Shown here: positions 8,229 through 16,747 of the stretch, one piece after another
Layout: each line of letters starts with the position of its first letter
How positions within the stretch are numbered: position 1 is the stretch's first letter
Assembly: GCA_024636495.1 (NCBI GenBank)
Contig: JAGXGZ010000020.1
Location: 1 to 51,084 of the forward strand
DNA from: Roseobacter sp.
GTDB lineage: Bacteria > Pseudomonadota > Alphaproteobacteria > Rhodobacterales > Rhodobacteraceae
Reading direction: 5' to 3'
Length of the DNA: 51,084 bases
The notes under the pieces: generated by a model
What the model saw: only the letters and a program-made list of their open reading frames with translations
Told to the model about the DNA's origin: nothing
Databases searched by the model: none
Made by a program: the position numbers and the translations under genes

Positions 8229-8404
8229 ATGTCATCCTGATCTTGTGACCATTGATAGCGAATCCTTGCGGCCTGTGCCGTTTCGGACTGCGCGCCGTTG
8301 TAATCTGTACGCTTACAATCATATTCTAACTTCAAGATAAAGACTTCTGCTTGCGTCAAACGGACGCGAAGCGATCTTTTTAACACGATTCAGGGAACAT
8401 GTTG
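8229..8404. promoter_or_regulatory. divergent coxB/tldD intergenic region
   Basis: This gap must carry the promoters of both the cox operon (minus) and tldD (plus). No confident -35/-10 pair stands out; TATGAT-like and TTGACG-like elements on the minus strand are not properly spaced. Two GANTC sites (GAATC at 8260-8264 and GATTC at about 8387-8391) are possible CcrM/GcrA sites. Confidence 0.4.
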
Positions 8405-9826
8405 ATGAGCCAACCACCTTTTAACCCTTTCGAGCGTGCTCTTGACCGCGACGCGGCCCTTTTGATCCTGAAAGATGCGGTTGCCGGGGCCGATGACGGT
8501 GAATTGTTCTTTGAACGTCGCCGCTCCGAAGGTCTGATGCTTGACGACGGACGGCTTAAGACTGCAAGCTATGACGCCTCCGAGGGGTTTGGCCTGCGCG
8601 CCGTACGCGGCGAGGTGGCAGGATATGCGCACTCGTCAGAAATTACCGAATCTGCCTTGCGCCGCGCCGCTGAAACTGCCCGCTTGGCAGTCGGTGACGG
8701 CGGCGGGACGTGGGCCGATGGCCCGATTTCCACCAATCGGCACCTTTATACCGACCAAGATCCCATCGCGGGCGCGGCTTTTCCCGTAAAAGTCGATACA
8801 CTTCGCGAGATCGACGATTTCGCCCGCAGTCTTGATAAACGTGTAGTTCAGGTATCTGCGTCAATCTCGGCCTCGATCCAAGAGATCGAGATCCTGCGCC
8901 CGGAAGGCACGTCGGTTCGCGACATTCGCCCGATGACGCGAGTGAACGTCTCGGTTATTGTCGAACAGAACGGGCGGCGTGAAAGCGGCACGGCCGGGGG
9001 CGGCGGTCGCGTTGGCCTTGATGGGTTGCTTGAGCGGTCAGATTGGCAGGCCAAAACCCGCGAGGCTTTGCGTGTTGCCTGCGTTAATCTTGATGCTGTT
9101 CCAGCCCCTGCGGGGATGATGGATGTGGTTCTTGGGCCCGGTTGGCCTGGTATCTTGCTGCACGAGGCGATCGGGCATGGCTTGGAAGGTGACTTTAACC
9201 GCAAAGGGTCAAGCGCCTTTGCTGGTCTGATGGGGCAGCAAATCGCAGCCAAGGGGGTTACAGTTCTTGACGATGGCACAATCCCGGATCGGCGCGGGTC
9301 AATCACAATTGATGACGAAGGCACGCCCTCGGCCAAAAACACACTGATCGAAGACGGTGTTCTGGTCGGCTACATGCAGGACCGCCAAAACGCCCGCCTG
9401 ATGGGGGTGGAATCGACGGGTAACGGTCGCCGTGAATCGTATGCGCATATTCCCATGCCCCGGATGACCAACACCTATATGTTGGGGGGCGACGTCGCCC
9501 CCGGCGATATTGTGGCGGACCTTAAGGATGGCATCTATGCCGTTGGGTTTGGTGGTGGCCAAGTGGATATCACGAACGGTAAATTCGTGTTTTCCTGCAC
9601 CGAAGCCTACCGCGTTGAAAACGGGGTCGTAGGCGCCCCTGTCAAAGGGGCCACGTTGATCGGCGACGGGGCAACCGCCCTCAAGCAGATCCGCGCAATC
9701 GGGAACGATCCGGCCCTTGATCCCGGAATGGGCAACTGTGGCAAGGCAGGCCAGTGGGTGCCTGTGGGGGTGGGCCAGCCCACATTGATGATCGGCGGGC
9801 TGACTGTCGGGGGTGCTGCGACTTAA
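8405..9826 (+). CDS. tldD: metalloprotease TldD
   Basis: The TldD subunit of the TldD/TldE (PmbA) heterodimeric zinc protease, which degrades unfolded peptides and matures some modified peptides such as microcin B17. The zinc motif HEAIGH lies near residue 253, within the conserved LLHEAIGHGLEGDFNRK. Other family blocks are GFGLRAVRG near the N-terminus and GGGQVD.TNGKFVFSC.EAY near the C-terminus. I prefer the ATG at 8405 (473 residues) because the AGGGA ribosome site is about 9 nt upstream; the ATG at 8399 is too close to it. The partner tldE/pmbA is not in the window. Confidence 0.95.
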   Translation: MSQPPFNPFERALDRDAALLILKDAVAGADDGELFFERRRSEGLMLDDGRLKTASYDASEGFGLRAVRGEVAGYAHSSEITESALRRAAETARLAVGDGGGTWADGPISTNRHLYTDQDPIAGAAFPVKVDTLREIDDFARSLDKRVVQVSASISASIQEIEILRPEGTSVRDIRPMTRVNVSVIVEQNGRRESGTAGGGGRVGLDGLLERSDWQAKTREALRVACVNLDAVPAPAGMMDVVLGPGWPGILLHEAIGHGLEGDFNRKGSSAFAGLMGQQIAAKGVTVLDDGTIPDRRGSITIDDEGTPSAKNTLIEDGVLVGYMQDRQNARLMGVESTGNGRRESYAHIPMPRMTNTYMLGGDVAPGDIVADLKDGIYAVGFGGGQVDITNGKFVFSCTEAYRVENGVVGAPVKGATLIGDGATALKQIRAIGNDPALDPGMGNCGKAGQWVPVGVGQPTLMIGGLTVGGAAT

Positions 9827-9837
9827 GGTAAATTTGG

Positions 9838-9866
9838 CCCGGCCGATTTAGCAAAAATGGGCCGGG
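9838..9866 (+). terminator. hairpin after tldD
   Basis: CCCGGCC (9838-9844) pairs with GGCCGGG (9860-9866) across a 15-nt loop, 12 nt after the tldD stop. There is no T tract, so it may be a weak or factor-dependent terminator. Confidence 0.35.
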
Positions 9867-9930
9867 AACCCTTCATGCGTTATTAACCAACCCTGCCTAT
9901 ACCTGATTCTGCAACAGGCGGAGACACGGG

Positions 9931-11085
9931 ATGACTGACAAGGACTACACTCCTTCTTCCACTCACCCCCCAATCCCACCCACCTCGGAAGATGAAGGTT
10001 TTGCCCGCCTTCGCCTGTTGCGCTCACGCCGGGTCGGCGTTTCGACGTATAAACGACTGCTGACTGAACACGGCACTGCGCAGAACGCGCTGGCCGCGCT
10101 ACCCGAGGTAGCGCGCGCCGCGGGCGTGCCGAATTACGAGGTTTGCCCCGAAGGCGTCGCACGGGCGGAACTGCGCGCTGGCAAAGCCGCAGGCGCGCAG
10201 CTGATCATGCACGGCACAGGGGCCTACCCCCGGATATTGAATGACTTAGACGATGCGCCGCCATTTCTTTGGGTGGTTGGGAATATTGCGCTTTTGAACC
10301 GGCCCACGATCTCTTTGGTGGGTGCACGCAATGCGTCCTCTTTGGGCACCCGCATGGCAAAAGCGTTGGCGCAAGGGTTGGGCGAAGCAGGTTTCGTCGT
10401 CGTCTCGGGTCTGGCGCGCGGTGTCGATGCAGCGGCGCATTTGGCGGCCCTTCCAACGGGTACAATTGCTGTGCAAGCCGGCGGTGTAGACGTTATGTAC
10501 CCGGCCGAAAATACACAGCTGGCCCTTGATATCGCGAAATCTGGCCTGCGCGTGTCAGAACAACCGATGGGCCTGCAACCCATGGCGCGGCATTTTCCAA
10601 GCCGCAACCGGATCATCGCGGGGCTAAGCCGGGCCACCATTGTCGTGGAAGCCGCCGCAAAATCAGGCAGCCTGATTACCGCACGTGATGCGCTGGATCA
10701 GGGTCGCGAGGTGCTGGCCGTCCCAGGACACCCGTTTGATGCACGCGCCGCAGGATGCAACATGCTGATCCGCGATGGTGCCACATTGGTAAGAAATGTC
10801 GGCGACGTGATCGAGGTGTTGGGGCCTGCCGAAACACAACTGCCGGACCAGCCCCAACTTTGTCTTGAGGTTTCCAAGCAAGCCAGCCGTCCTGAAAGAT
10901 CGCTCAGGGAAACCGCCGCGTTGCATTTGCAAATACTGTCGCGTCTTGGCCCCAGCCCGATTGCAGAAGATCAACTGATCCGCGACCTTAAGACTGCACC
11001 CGCAAAAGTCGCCCCCATCTTGATCGATCTCGAACTGGACGGTCAGATTTTGCGACAACCCGGTGGCCTTGTGTCTCGTATCTAG
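9931..11085 (+). CDS. dprA: DNA-processing protein DprA (Smf)
   Basis: A single-strand DNA-binding protein that loads RecA onto incoming DNA during natural transformation. The 384-residue protein has an N-terminal SAM-like region (about 20-90) and a central Rossmann-like domain. The domain carries GARNASSLG, VSGLARGVDAAAH, AGGVDVMYPAEN, FPSRNRIIAGLSRATIVVEA, SGSL.TA..AL..GREV and AVPGHP. A short C-terminal winged-helix region (LGPSPIAEDQLI) interacts with partners in some species. DprA is widespread in alphaproteobacteria that are not known to be competent, so the gene alone does not prove transformability. Confidence 0.96.
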   Translation: MTDKDYTPSSTHPPIPPTSEDEGFARLRLLRSRRVGVSTYKRLLTEHGTAQNALAALPEVARAAGVPNYEVCPEGVARAELRAGKAAGAQLIMHGTGAYPRILNDLDDAPPFLWVVGNIALLNRPTISLVGARNASSLGTRMAKALAQGLGEAGFVVVSGLARGVDAAAHLAALPTGTIAVQAGGVDVMYPAENTQLALDIAKSGLRVSEQPMGLQPMARHFPSRNRIIAGLSRATIVVEAAAKSGSLITARDALDQGREVLAVPGHPFDARAAGCNMLIRDGATLVRNVGDVIEVLGPAETQLPDQPQLCLEVSKQASRPERSLRETAALHLQILSRLGPSPIAEDQLIRDLKTAPAKVAPILIDLELDGQILRQPGGLVSRI

Positions 11086-11116
11086 CCGATTGCCACCAAA
11101 GGTTTTCCCTGCAATC

Positions 11117-11180
11117 CTTTGCATGCTCGAATGGACACTTTCTCGCCCTAAAACGAGAGTTCTGGTGGCGGCATGCAAAG
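11117..11180 (+). terminator. nested inverted repeat after dprA
   Basis: CTTTGCATGC (11117-11126) and GCATGCAAAG (11171-11180) are perfect 10-bp inverted copies 44 nt apart. Inside them TCTCG (11141-11145) pairs with CGAGA (11154-11158). The transcript could fold as a long stem capped by a small hairpin. No T tract follows. It starts about 30 nt after the dprA stop, so a factor-dependent terminator or an RNA-stabilising end is possible. Confidence 0.4.
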
Positions 11181-11279
11181 CCCCTGACCCCTGAAATTGC
11201 ACCGACTCTTTTATCATCATCCGCTGGATTCAGCGACGGATCAGACCTCCGTGAGAACACCGTATGACTTTGCTGCGCA

Positions 11280-11308
11280 TTGACAAAACTGCCTGCGCGA
11301 CACATGTC
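11280..11308 (+). promoter_or_regulatory. possible topA promoter
   Basis: A perfect TTGACA (11280-11285) has only weak -10 candidates after it: ACATGT at 16-nt spacing or CATGTC at 17-nt spacing. This would give a leader of about 40 nt to the topA start at 11355. The -35 is convincing, the -10 is not. Confidence 0.35.
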
Positions 11309-11354
11309 ACAGCATAAGCAGACCAATTTCCATTGATCCAAGGTACAGAAATTT

Positions 11355-14006
11355 ATGCCAGTTGTTGTCGTCGAATCACCTGCCAAGGCCAAAACGATCA
11401 ACTCTTATCTGGGCAGCAATTACACGGTTCTCGCGTCTTACGGGCACGTCCGCGACTTGCCCCCGAAAGACGGCTCCGTTGACACCGAGAACGGTTTCGA
11501 GATGCTTTGGGAGGTCGGGTCGGCCAGCAAAAAACACGTCAAAGCCATCGCCGATGCGCTTAAGGATGATAATGAACTGATCCTCGCGACTGACCCTGAT
11601 CGCGAAGGCGAAGCAATCAGTTGGCACCTTCAACAAACGTTGACACTGCGCAAATCCATCAAGAAAGACACGCCTGTCAGTCGGGTTGTTTTTAACGCAA
11701 TCACAAAAGCAGCCGTGACCGAGGCGATGAAGAAACCCCGTCAGGTGGATATGCCGCTGGTCGAGGCGTATCTGGCCCGCCGTGCGCTTGACTATCTGGT
11801 GGGTTTCAATCTTTCACCTGTTTTATGGCGCAAGCTGCCGGGTGCGAAATCCGCTGGTCGGGTGCAATCGGTCACCCTGCGCCTGATCGTCGAGCGCGAG
11901 ATGGAAATCGAAGCGTTCCGCAATCGCGAATACTGGACCGTCAAAGCACTGGTCGCAACACCACGCGGGCAGGAGTTTGAAGCGCGGTTGGTCACGCTTG
12001 CGGGCAAAAAGCTTGACCGTTTCGATCTGGCCAATGATACCCAAGCCGAAATGGCTGTGCAGGCGATCAACAGCCGCGACCTGACCGTAACCAGCGTCGA
12101 GGCAAAGCCCGCATCACGAAACCCCTCTGCCCCCTTCATGACATCGACCTTGCAGCAAGAGGCCAGCCGCAAGTTCGGCATGGGCGCCCGCCAAACGATG
12201 AGCACCGCCCAGCGTTTGTACGAGGCCGGGCACATCACTTATATGCGGACCGACGGTATCGACATGGCCCCCGAGGCGATGACGATGGCGCGTGACGCGA
12301 TCAAAGACCGGTTCGGCGCTGAATACGTGCCTTCATCGCCGCGCATCTACAAGAACAAGGCCAAAAACGCCCAAGAAGCACACGAATGTATCCGGCCCAC
12401 GGATATGGCCAAGGACGCGGCGGCTTTGAAGTTAACCGAACCGGACCAGCGCAAGCTTTATGATCTGATCTGGAAGCGGACTTTGGCATGTCAGATGGAA
12501 AGCGCGCGTCTCGAGCGGACGACGGTCGAAATCGGCAGCAAGGACGAACAGGTCGGCCTGCGTGCTACGGGTCAGGTTGTGCAGTTCGACGGTTTTCTGC
12601 GCGTCTACGAAGAGGGCCGCGATGACGTGGTCGATGAGGATGACAAGCGCCTGCCGCAGATCACCCAAGGCGACAAGATGGACAAGCGGTCCGTCACGCC
12701 CGAGCAGCATTTCACCCAGCCTCCGCCCCGCTATACCGAAGCGACGCTGGTCAAACGAATGGAAGAGCTTGGGATCGGGCGCCCGTCAACTTATGCCAGC
12801 GTTGTGACCACGATCCAGGATCGTGAATACGTCCGCAAGGAAGGCAACCGTCTTTTCCCAGAAGACAAGGGCCGTTTGGTTACCGCGTTCCTCGAGAATT
12901 ACTTCCGCAAATATGTGGGTTATGATTTCACCGCCGATCTTGAGGATCAGCTGGACAAGGTCAGCGCAGCCGATGCGGACTATAAGGATGTCTTGGGCCG
13001 CTTCTGGAAAGACTTCTCGGCTGCGATTGCAGAAACCGCTGATTTGCGGATCACGGAAGTTCTGGAAAAAATAAACGAGGTACTAGAGCCACACCTGTTC
13101 CCCCCAACCGAAGACGGCAAAGACCCACGGCTTTGCCCCAACTGCGAAATCGGGCGTCTGTCGATGCGCACGGCGCGATCAGGTGGTGCGTTTATCGGAT
13201 GTTCGAACTATCCCGAATGCCGCTACACGCGTCCCTTTGGCCCGCCAGACCCAGAAGCCGAGGCTTCGGCTATTCCGCCAGACGGTAAACTGCTGGGCGA
13301 AGATCAGGGCGACGAAATCCGTGTCTTTAAAGGCCGGTTCGGGCCCTATGTGCAGCGCGGCCCGATGACCGAAGAAAACAAAAAACCCCCGCGTCAATCT
13401 GTGCCAAAAGATTGGCCAGCGGAGGAGTTGGAACTGGAACGCGGTGTTATGTTGTTGTCATTACCACGCGAAATCGGCCCACACCCCGAAGATGGCATCA
13501 TGGTCTGGGCTAATATCGGGCGGTATGGACCCTATATCAAACACGCGGCTAGCACATCGGATCGTGGCGGCACCAATGCCAACCTCGAGGGGCTGGACGA
13601 GGTATTCACTGTCGGCATGAACCGTGCTGTGCAGTTGCTGGCCGAGAAAGTCGCCAGTCGTGGCGGGCGTGGCAAAGCGGCCAAACCGATCCGTGAAATG
13701 GGCGAACATCCCAAACTAGGCGGCACCGTCGACATCATGGAAGGCAAATACGGGCCTTATGTGAAATGGGAGAAGGTCAATGCGACAATCCCCAAAGAGG
13801 TCGAGCCTGCCGATCTGACCATGGATCAGGCCGTTGACCTGATTGAGGAAAAGCTGGCGAAATCACCCGCCAAACGCAAAGCAGCGACCAAAAAGCCTGC
13901 CGCGGCTAAAGCGGCAGCAAAGAAACCTGCTGCCAAAAAAGCACCCGCGAAAAAGAAGGCCCCCGCCAAAAAACCTGCTGCGAAAAAGGCGGCCAAAGAA
14001 GATTAA
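11355..14006 (+). CDS. topA: DNA topoisomerase I
   Basis: A type IA topoisomerase that relaxes negative supercoils. The 883-residue protein starts with a Toprim domain (VVVESPAKAKTIN; acidic TDPDREGEAISWH near 75-90). The catalytic tyrosine is about Tyr296 in HITYMRTDG. One C4 zinc finger is visible after the core (CPNC, then CSNYPEC). Three copies of the Toprim-associated C-terminal repeat follow, marked by GRFGPYVQ, GRYGPYIK and GKYGPYVK. The last 48 residues are a Lys/Ala/Pro-rich, histone H1-like tail built of PAAKKA-type repeats, likely a non-specific DNA-binding arm. An ATG start at 11355 agrees with the family N-terminus. Confidence 0.97.
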   Translation: MPVVVVESPAKAKTINSYLGSNYTVLASYGHVRDLPPKDGSVDTENGFEMLWEVGSASKKHVKAIADALKDDNELILATDPDREGEAISWHLQQTLTLRKSIKKDTPVSRVVFNAITKAAVTEAMKKPRQVDMPLVEAYLARRALDYLVGFNLSPVLWRKLPGAKSAGRVQSVTLRLIVEREMEIEAFRNREYWTVKALVATPRGQEFEARLVTLAGKKLDRFDLANDTQAEMAVQAINSRDLTVTSVEAKPASRNPSAPFMTSTLQQEASRKFGMGARQTMSTAQRLYEAGHITYMRTDGIDMAPEAMTMARDAIKDRFGAEYVPSSPRIYKNKAKNAQEAHECIRPTDMAKDAAALKLTEPDQRKLYDLIWKRTLACQMESARLERTTVEIGSKDEQVGLRATGQVVQFDGFLRVYEEGRDDVVDEDDKRLPQITQGDKMDKRSVTPEQHFTQPPPRYTEATLVKRMEELGIGRPSTYASVVTTIQDREYVRKEGNRLFPEDKGRLVTAFLENYFRKYVGYDFTADLEDQLDKVSAADADYKDVLGRFWKDFSAAIAETADLRITEVLEKINEVLEPHLFPPTEDGKDPRLCPNCEIGRLSMRTARSGGAFIGCSNYPECRYTRPFGPPDPEAEASAIPPDGKLLGEDQGDEIRVFKGRFGPYVQRGPMTEENKKPPRQSVPKDWPAEELELERGVMLLSLPREIGPHPEDGIMVWANIGRYGPYIKHAASTSDRGGTNANLEGLDEVFTVGMNRAVQLLAEKVASRGGRGKAAKPIREMGEHPKLGGTVDIMEGKYGPYVKWEKVNATIPKEVEPADLTMDQAVDLIEEKLAKSPAKRKAATKKPAAAKAAAKKPAAKKAPAKKKAPAKKPAAKKAAKED

Positions 14007-14057
14007 GCAGCGGCGGCCTGCGCAGCAATCCTTCTATTTAGGCAGTTCAAAAGTTTT

Positions 14058-14086
14058 CTCAGGCGCATCCAACAGGTGCGCCTGAG
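14058..14086 (+). terminator. hairpin terminator after topA
   Basis: CTCAGGCGCA (14058-14067) and TGCGCCTGAG (14077-14086) form a perfect 10-bp stem with a 9-nt loop, 52 nt after the topA stop. It is followed by CCGTATTTG rather than a clean T tract. The next promoter begins immediately downstream. Confidence 0.6.
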
Positions 14087-14092
14087 CCGTAT

Positions 14093-14121
14093 TTGACACC
14101 CGCTTGGCGTAACGTCATAGA
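14093..14121 (+). promoter_or_regulatory. sigma-70 promoter of the scoAB operon
   Basis: TTGACA (14093-14098), exactly 17 nt, then CATAGA (14116-14121). Transcription would start near 14128, giving a leader of about 50 nt before scoA. The -35 is perfect and the -10 matches three of six positions. Confidence 0.6.
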
Positions 14122-14144
14122 CGGTGTAATGCCTATGAATGACG

Positions 14145-14163
14145 AAGGGCTTGGGCCCTTTTT
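14145..14163 (+). promoter_or_regulatory. attenuator-like hairpin in the scoA leader
   Basis: AAGGGC (14145-14150), loop TTGG, GCCCTT (14155-14160), then more T. This has the shape of an intrinsic terminator inside the leader. It ends 3 nt before the AAGGAG ribosome site (14166-14171), so it could also occlude translation starts. Confidence 0.4.
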
Positions 14164-14176
14164 GAAAGGAGCTTGG

Positions 14177-14893
14177 ATGAAAAAGATTTATGGAAGTGCC
14201 GCCGAAGCGCTTGAAGGCGTTTTAAAGGACGGCATGTTGATCGCTGCGGGCGGGTTTGGTCTATGTGGCATCCCGGAACTGTTGCTGAGCGCCATTCGGG
14301 ATGCAGGCACCAAGGATTTGACCTTTGCATCCAACAACGCTGGTGTGGATGATTTCGGCATCGGCATCTTGCTGCAAACCAAGCAGGTCAAGAAAATGAT
14401 CAGCTCGTATGTCGGTGAGAACAAGGAATTCATGCGCCAATATCTGGGCGGCGAGCTTGAGCTTGAGTTCAACCCGCAAGGCACCTTGGCAGAGCGCATG
14501 CGTGCCGGTGGCGCGGGCATCCCCGGCTTTTACACCAAAACCGGCGTGGGCACCGTGATTGCCGACGGCAAAGAACACAAAGACTTCAACGGCGAAACCT
14601 ACATCCTGGAAGAAGGCATATTTGCCGATCTGGCCATCGTCAAAGCCTGGAAGGCCGATGCGACCGGTAACCTTGTTTTCCGCAAGACCGCCCGCAACTT
14701 CAACCCGCCTGCTGCCATGTGTGGGAAGATTTGCATCGTCGAAGTCGAAGAGATCGTGCCGACAGGCAGCCTTGATCCCGATACGATCCACCTGCCCGGC
14801 ATCTATGTGCACCGCATCGTTCAGGGCGAACATGAAAAGCGGATCGAACAACGCACGACCAGACCAGCCTCTGGCGAAACAAGGAGCGCATAA
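14177..14893 (+). CDS. scoA: 3-oxoacid CoA-transferase subunit A
   Basis: The alpha subunit of succinyl-CoA:3-ketoacid CoA-transferase, which transfers CoA from succinyl-CoA to acetoacetate in ketone-body use and PHB breakdown. The 238-residue protein begins [12 protein letters not shown], preceded by AAGGAG with 5-nt spacing; the longer open frame back to 14093 overlaps the promoter and is rejected. Family blocks are [10 protein letters not shown] (25-34) and [10 protein letters not shown] (52-61), with SYVGENKEF soon after. The C-terminus carries [11 protein letters not shown]. It is separated from scoB by one base. AtoD-type substrate preference (butyrate) cannot be excluded from sequence alone. 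Confidence 0.93.
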   Translation: MKKIYGSAAEALEGVLKDGMLIAAGGFGLCGIPELLLSAIRDAGTKDLTFASNNAGVDDFGIGILLQTKQVKKMISSYVGENKEFMRQYLGGELELEFNPQGTLAERMRAGGAGIPGFYTKTGVGTVIADGKEHKDFNGETYILEEGIFADLAIVKAWKADATGNLVFRKTARNFNPPAAMCGKICIVEVEEIVPTGSLDPDTIHLPGIYVHRIVQGEHEKRIEQRTTRPASGETRSA

Positions 14894-14894
14894 C

Positions 14895-15518
14895 ATGTGG
14901 GATCGCAATCAAATGGCGGCACGTGCCGCACTCGAACTGCAAGACGGCTGGTATGTGAACCTTGGCATCGGGATTCCGACGCTGGTGTCGAACTATATCC
15001 CCGAAGGCATGGAAGTGACCTTGCAGTCGGAAAACGGCATGTTGGGCATGGGCGCGTTTCCAATTGAGGGTGAAGAAGACGCCGACCTGATCAACGCGGG
15101 TAAGCAAACGATCACCGAACTGCCCCAGACCGCATATTTTGACAGTGCAACATCCTTTGGCATGATCCGGGGCGGCAAAATCGCGATGGCGATCCTTGGC
15201 GCCATGGAAGTAGCCGAAAATGGCGATCTGGCGAACTGGATGATCCCTGGCAAGCTGGTCAAAGGTATGGGCGGTGCTATGGATCTGGTGGCCGGTGTTG
15301 GCCGTGTTGTGGTCGTGATGGATCACGCCAGCAAACATGGCGACAGCAAGGTCCTGAAAGAATGCACTTTGCCGTTGACGGGTAAAGCCGTGGTTGACCG
15401 CATCATCACCAATCTTGGTGTGTTGGATGTGGTCGAAGGCGGTTTGAAGATCGTGGAATGCGCAGACGGCGTAACCGAGGAAGAGCTGCGCGCAGCGACC
15501 GAAGCGACAATCGTCTAG
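14895..15518 (+). CDS. scoB: 3-oxoacid CoA-transferase subunit B
   Basis: The beta subunit (207 residues) carries the catalytic glutamate that forms the enzyme-CoA thioester. This is Glu46 in [15 protein letters not shown] (24-29) and [13 protein letters not shown] are further family motifs. An AAGGAG ribosome site lies inside the end of scoA, and the ATG is one base after the scoA stop, so the two subunits are co-translated. Together with scoA it forms the complete alpha2beta2-type enzyme. A strong terminator follows. Confidence 0.94.
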   Translation: MWDRNQMAARAALELQDGWYVNLGIGIPTLVSNYIPEGMEVTLQSENGMLGMGAFPIEGEEDADLINAGKQTITELPQTAYFDSATSFGMIRGGKIAMAILGAMEVAENGDLANWMIPGKLVKGMGGAMDLVAGVGRVVVVMDHASKHGDSKVLKECTLPLTGKAVVDRIITNLGVLDVVEGGLKIVECADGVTEEELRAATEATIV

Positions 15519-15540
15519 TTCAAGCACTGACTGGAAATTG

Positions 15541-15578
15541 AAAGGGCATCGCCAATCTGGCGGTGCCCTTTTGCGTTT
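15541..15578. terminator. bidirectional terminator between scoB and the lytic transglycosylase gene
   Basis: AAAGGGCATCGCC (15541-15553) pairs with GGCGGTGCCCTTT (15559-15571) as a 13-bp stem with one wobble and a 5-nt loop. T runs follow it on the plus side and an A/T-rich stem end serves the minus side. The convergent genes end 22 nt before it and 1 nt after it. Confidence 0.85.
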
Positions 15579-16379
15579 CTATTTCATCGCAACGAAAACG
15601 CATCCGTCCGAAATTAATTCGGGCGGCGTTTGACACAAACCCTTGGCGACCTGAAACGCTGCCAGCACCTTGGGTACGTAATCGCGCGTCTCGGCAAAGG
15701 GGGGCACACCCGCATGTTTGCGCACAGACCCTTCACCCGCGTTATACCCTGCCAGCACCAATATCGGGTCACTGTCAAATTCGCCCATTAGCCAATCCAG
15801 GTATTTCACACCGCCCGCGATGTTTTCCGTTGGCTTCATGCTGTCCACGACGCCAAAGCGGGCTGCGGTATCTGGCATCAACTGCATTAGCCCTTGGGCA
15901 CCTGCCCCGCTGATCGCATCAACACGCCCGGCAGATTCCACCGTGATGACAGCCAGCACAAGCGCCGGAGACACCTTGGTCCCTATCGTTGAGCGCAAAA
16001 TATCAATGCCGTTGGTTTTGGCGATCTGCTGCATTTGCTGCATGCGCGGTGCCGGTACCTTGGCTGTTGCCGTCGCTAGCGTGATCATTGCCACCTCCAG
16101 CCTGCCCGGACCTGACTTTGCCTCTTCTGGTGATACGCGTTCCCAAAACCAGTCAAACTGGCCCGGTGCTGCGGGTGCGATCGCGCCGGACGCGGTTGCC
16201 ACAGCTTGAGGTGCGGCAACTTGCGGTTCGATGAAGACGTTTATCCTGTTGCGACTACCGGGTTTCGGCGGTTTGACGCGCTTTGCCTCGAACTTCGGAA
16301 AAGGCTTGGGCACATCAGCATAGAGCATTGGACCAGCCAATGCCCCCGCCACCAGCGAGATCGTAAATAATCGAAACAT
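15579..16379 (-). CDS. lytic transglycosylase, SLT domain
   Basis: A predicted periplasmic lytic transglycosylase (266 residues) that cleaves peptidoglycan between MurNAc and GlcNAc. It has a signal peptide (MFRLFTISLVAGALAGPML), an Ala/Pro-rich linker, and an SLT (family 1, Slt70-like) domain from about 120 to 245. The catalytic glutamate is Glu148 in VITVESAG. GLMQLMP (163-169) and AGYNAGEGSV follow, as expected. It is encoded divergently from the Flp pilin gene across a 368-nt gap. It may open the wall for the Tad apparatus, but that link rests on position only. Confidence 0.92.
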   Translation of the reverse strand: MFRLFTISLVAGALAGPMLYADVPKPFPKFEAKRVKPPKPGSRNRINVFIEPQVAAPQAVATASGAIAPAAPGQFDWFWERVSPEEAKSGPGRLEVAMITLATATAKVPAPRMQQMQQIAKTNGIDILRSTIGTKVSPALVLAVITVESAGRVDAISGAGAQGLMQLMPDTAARFGVVDSMKPTENIAGGVKYLDWLMGEFDSDPILVLAGYNAGEGSVRKHAGVPPFAETRDYVPKVLAAFQVAKGLCQTPPELISDGCVFVAMK

Positions 16380-16747
16380 CTTTGCCTGCTTTTTTTATGC
16401 TTATTCTGCCCGATGCTTCGAACTTCACATGAAATCGGTCCAAAAACCAGTCAATCATGGCAGGCAATATGGCAATTCCGCCTTAATTGACGCCCGAAAA
16501 CCCGATACAGCCATTACTTTCAAAAAAGTTAACGAATTTTCTTTATTACTTTCAACATCTTAATAAATTTCTGCGCCCGATCACCCATAAAAACTCAAAA
16601 GCCACATTTGCCGCCAAATTCATGCCCCATTCAGACGGCTATATAGCGTCATACCAAGTCGGACAGGTTCTGAACTGAGAGAGACAGAGCCACAGACGGA
16701 CGACGGGGTTGCAAAAGAAAACTTAATGATCCTTGGAGGGACATAAC
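16380..16747. promoter_or_regulatory. AT-rich divergent region upstream of flp
   Basis: A 368-nt gap that is clearly more AT-rich than its surroundings. It must hold the promoters for flp (plus) and for the lytic transglycosylase (minus). The best plus-strand -10 is TATATA at 16640-16645, with only a weak -35 (AATTCA, 16617-16622), giving a leader of about 95 nt. A 63-codon open frame at 16487 begins with TTG, has no ribosome site and is not considered a gene. A GGAGGG ribosome site (16735-16740) precedes flp. Confidence 0.4.

Noticed and set aside
13860..14003. Possible separate histone-like gene at the topA end
   Set aside because: The Lys/Ala/Pro repeats are in frame with topA and no start or ribosome site separates them.
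16487..16678. 63-codon frame upstream of flp
   Set aside because: Starts with TTG, has no ribosome site, lies in an AT-rich promoter region and has no prepilin or other motif.
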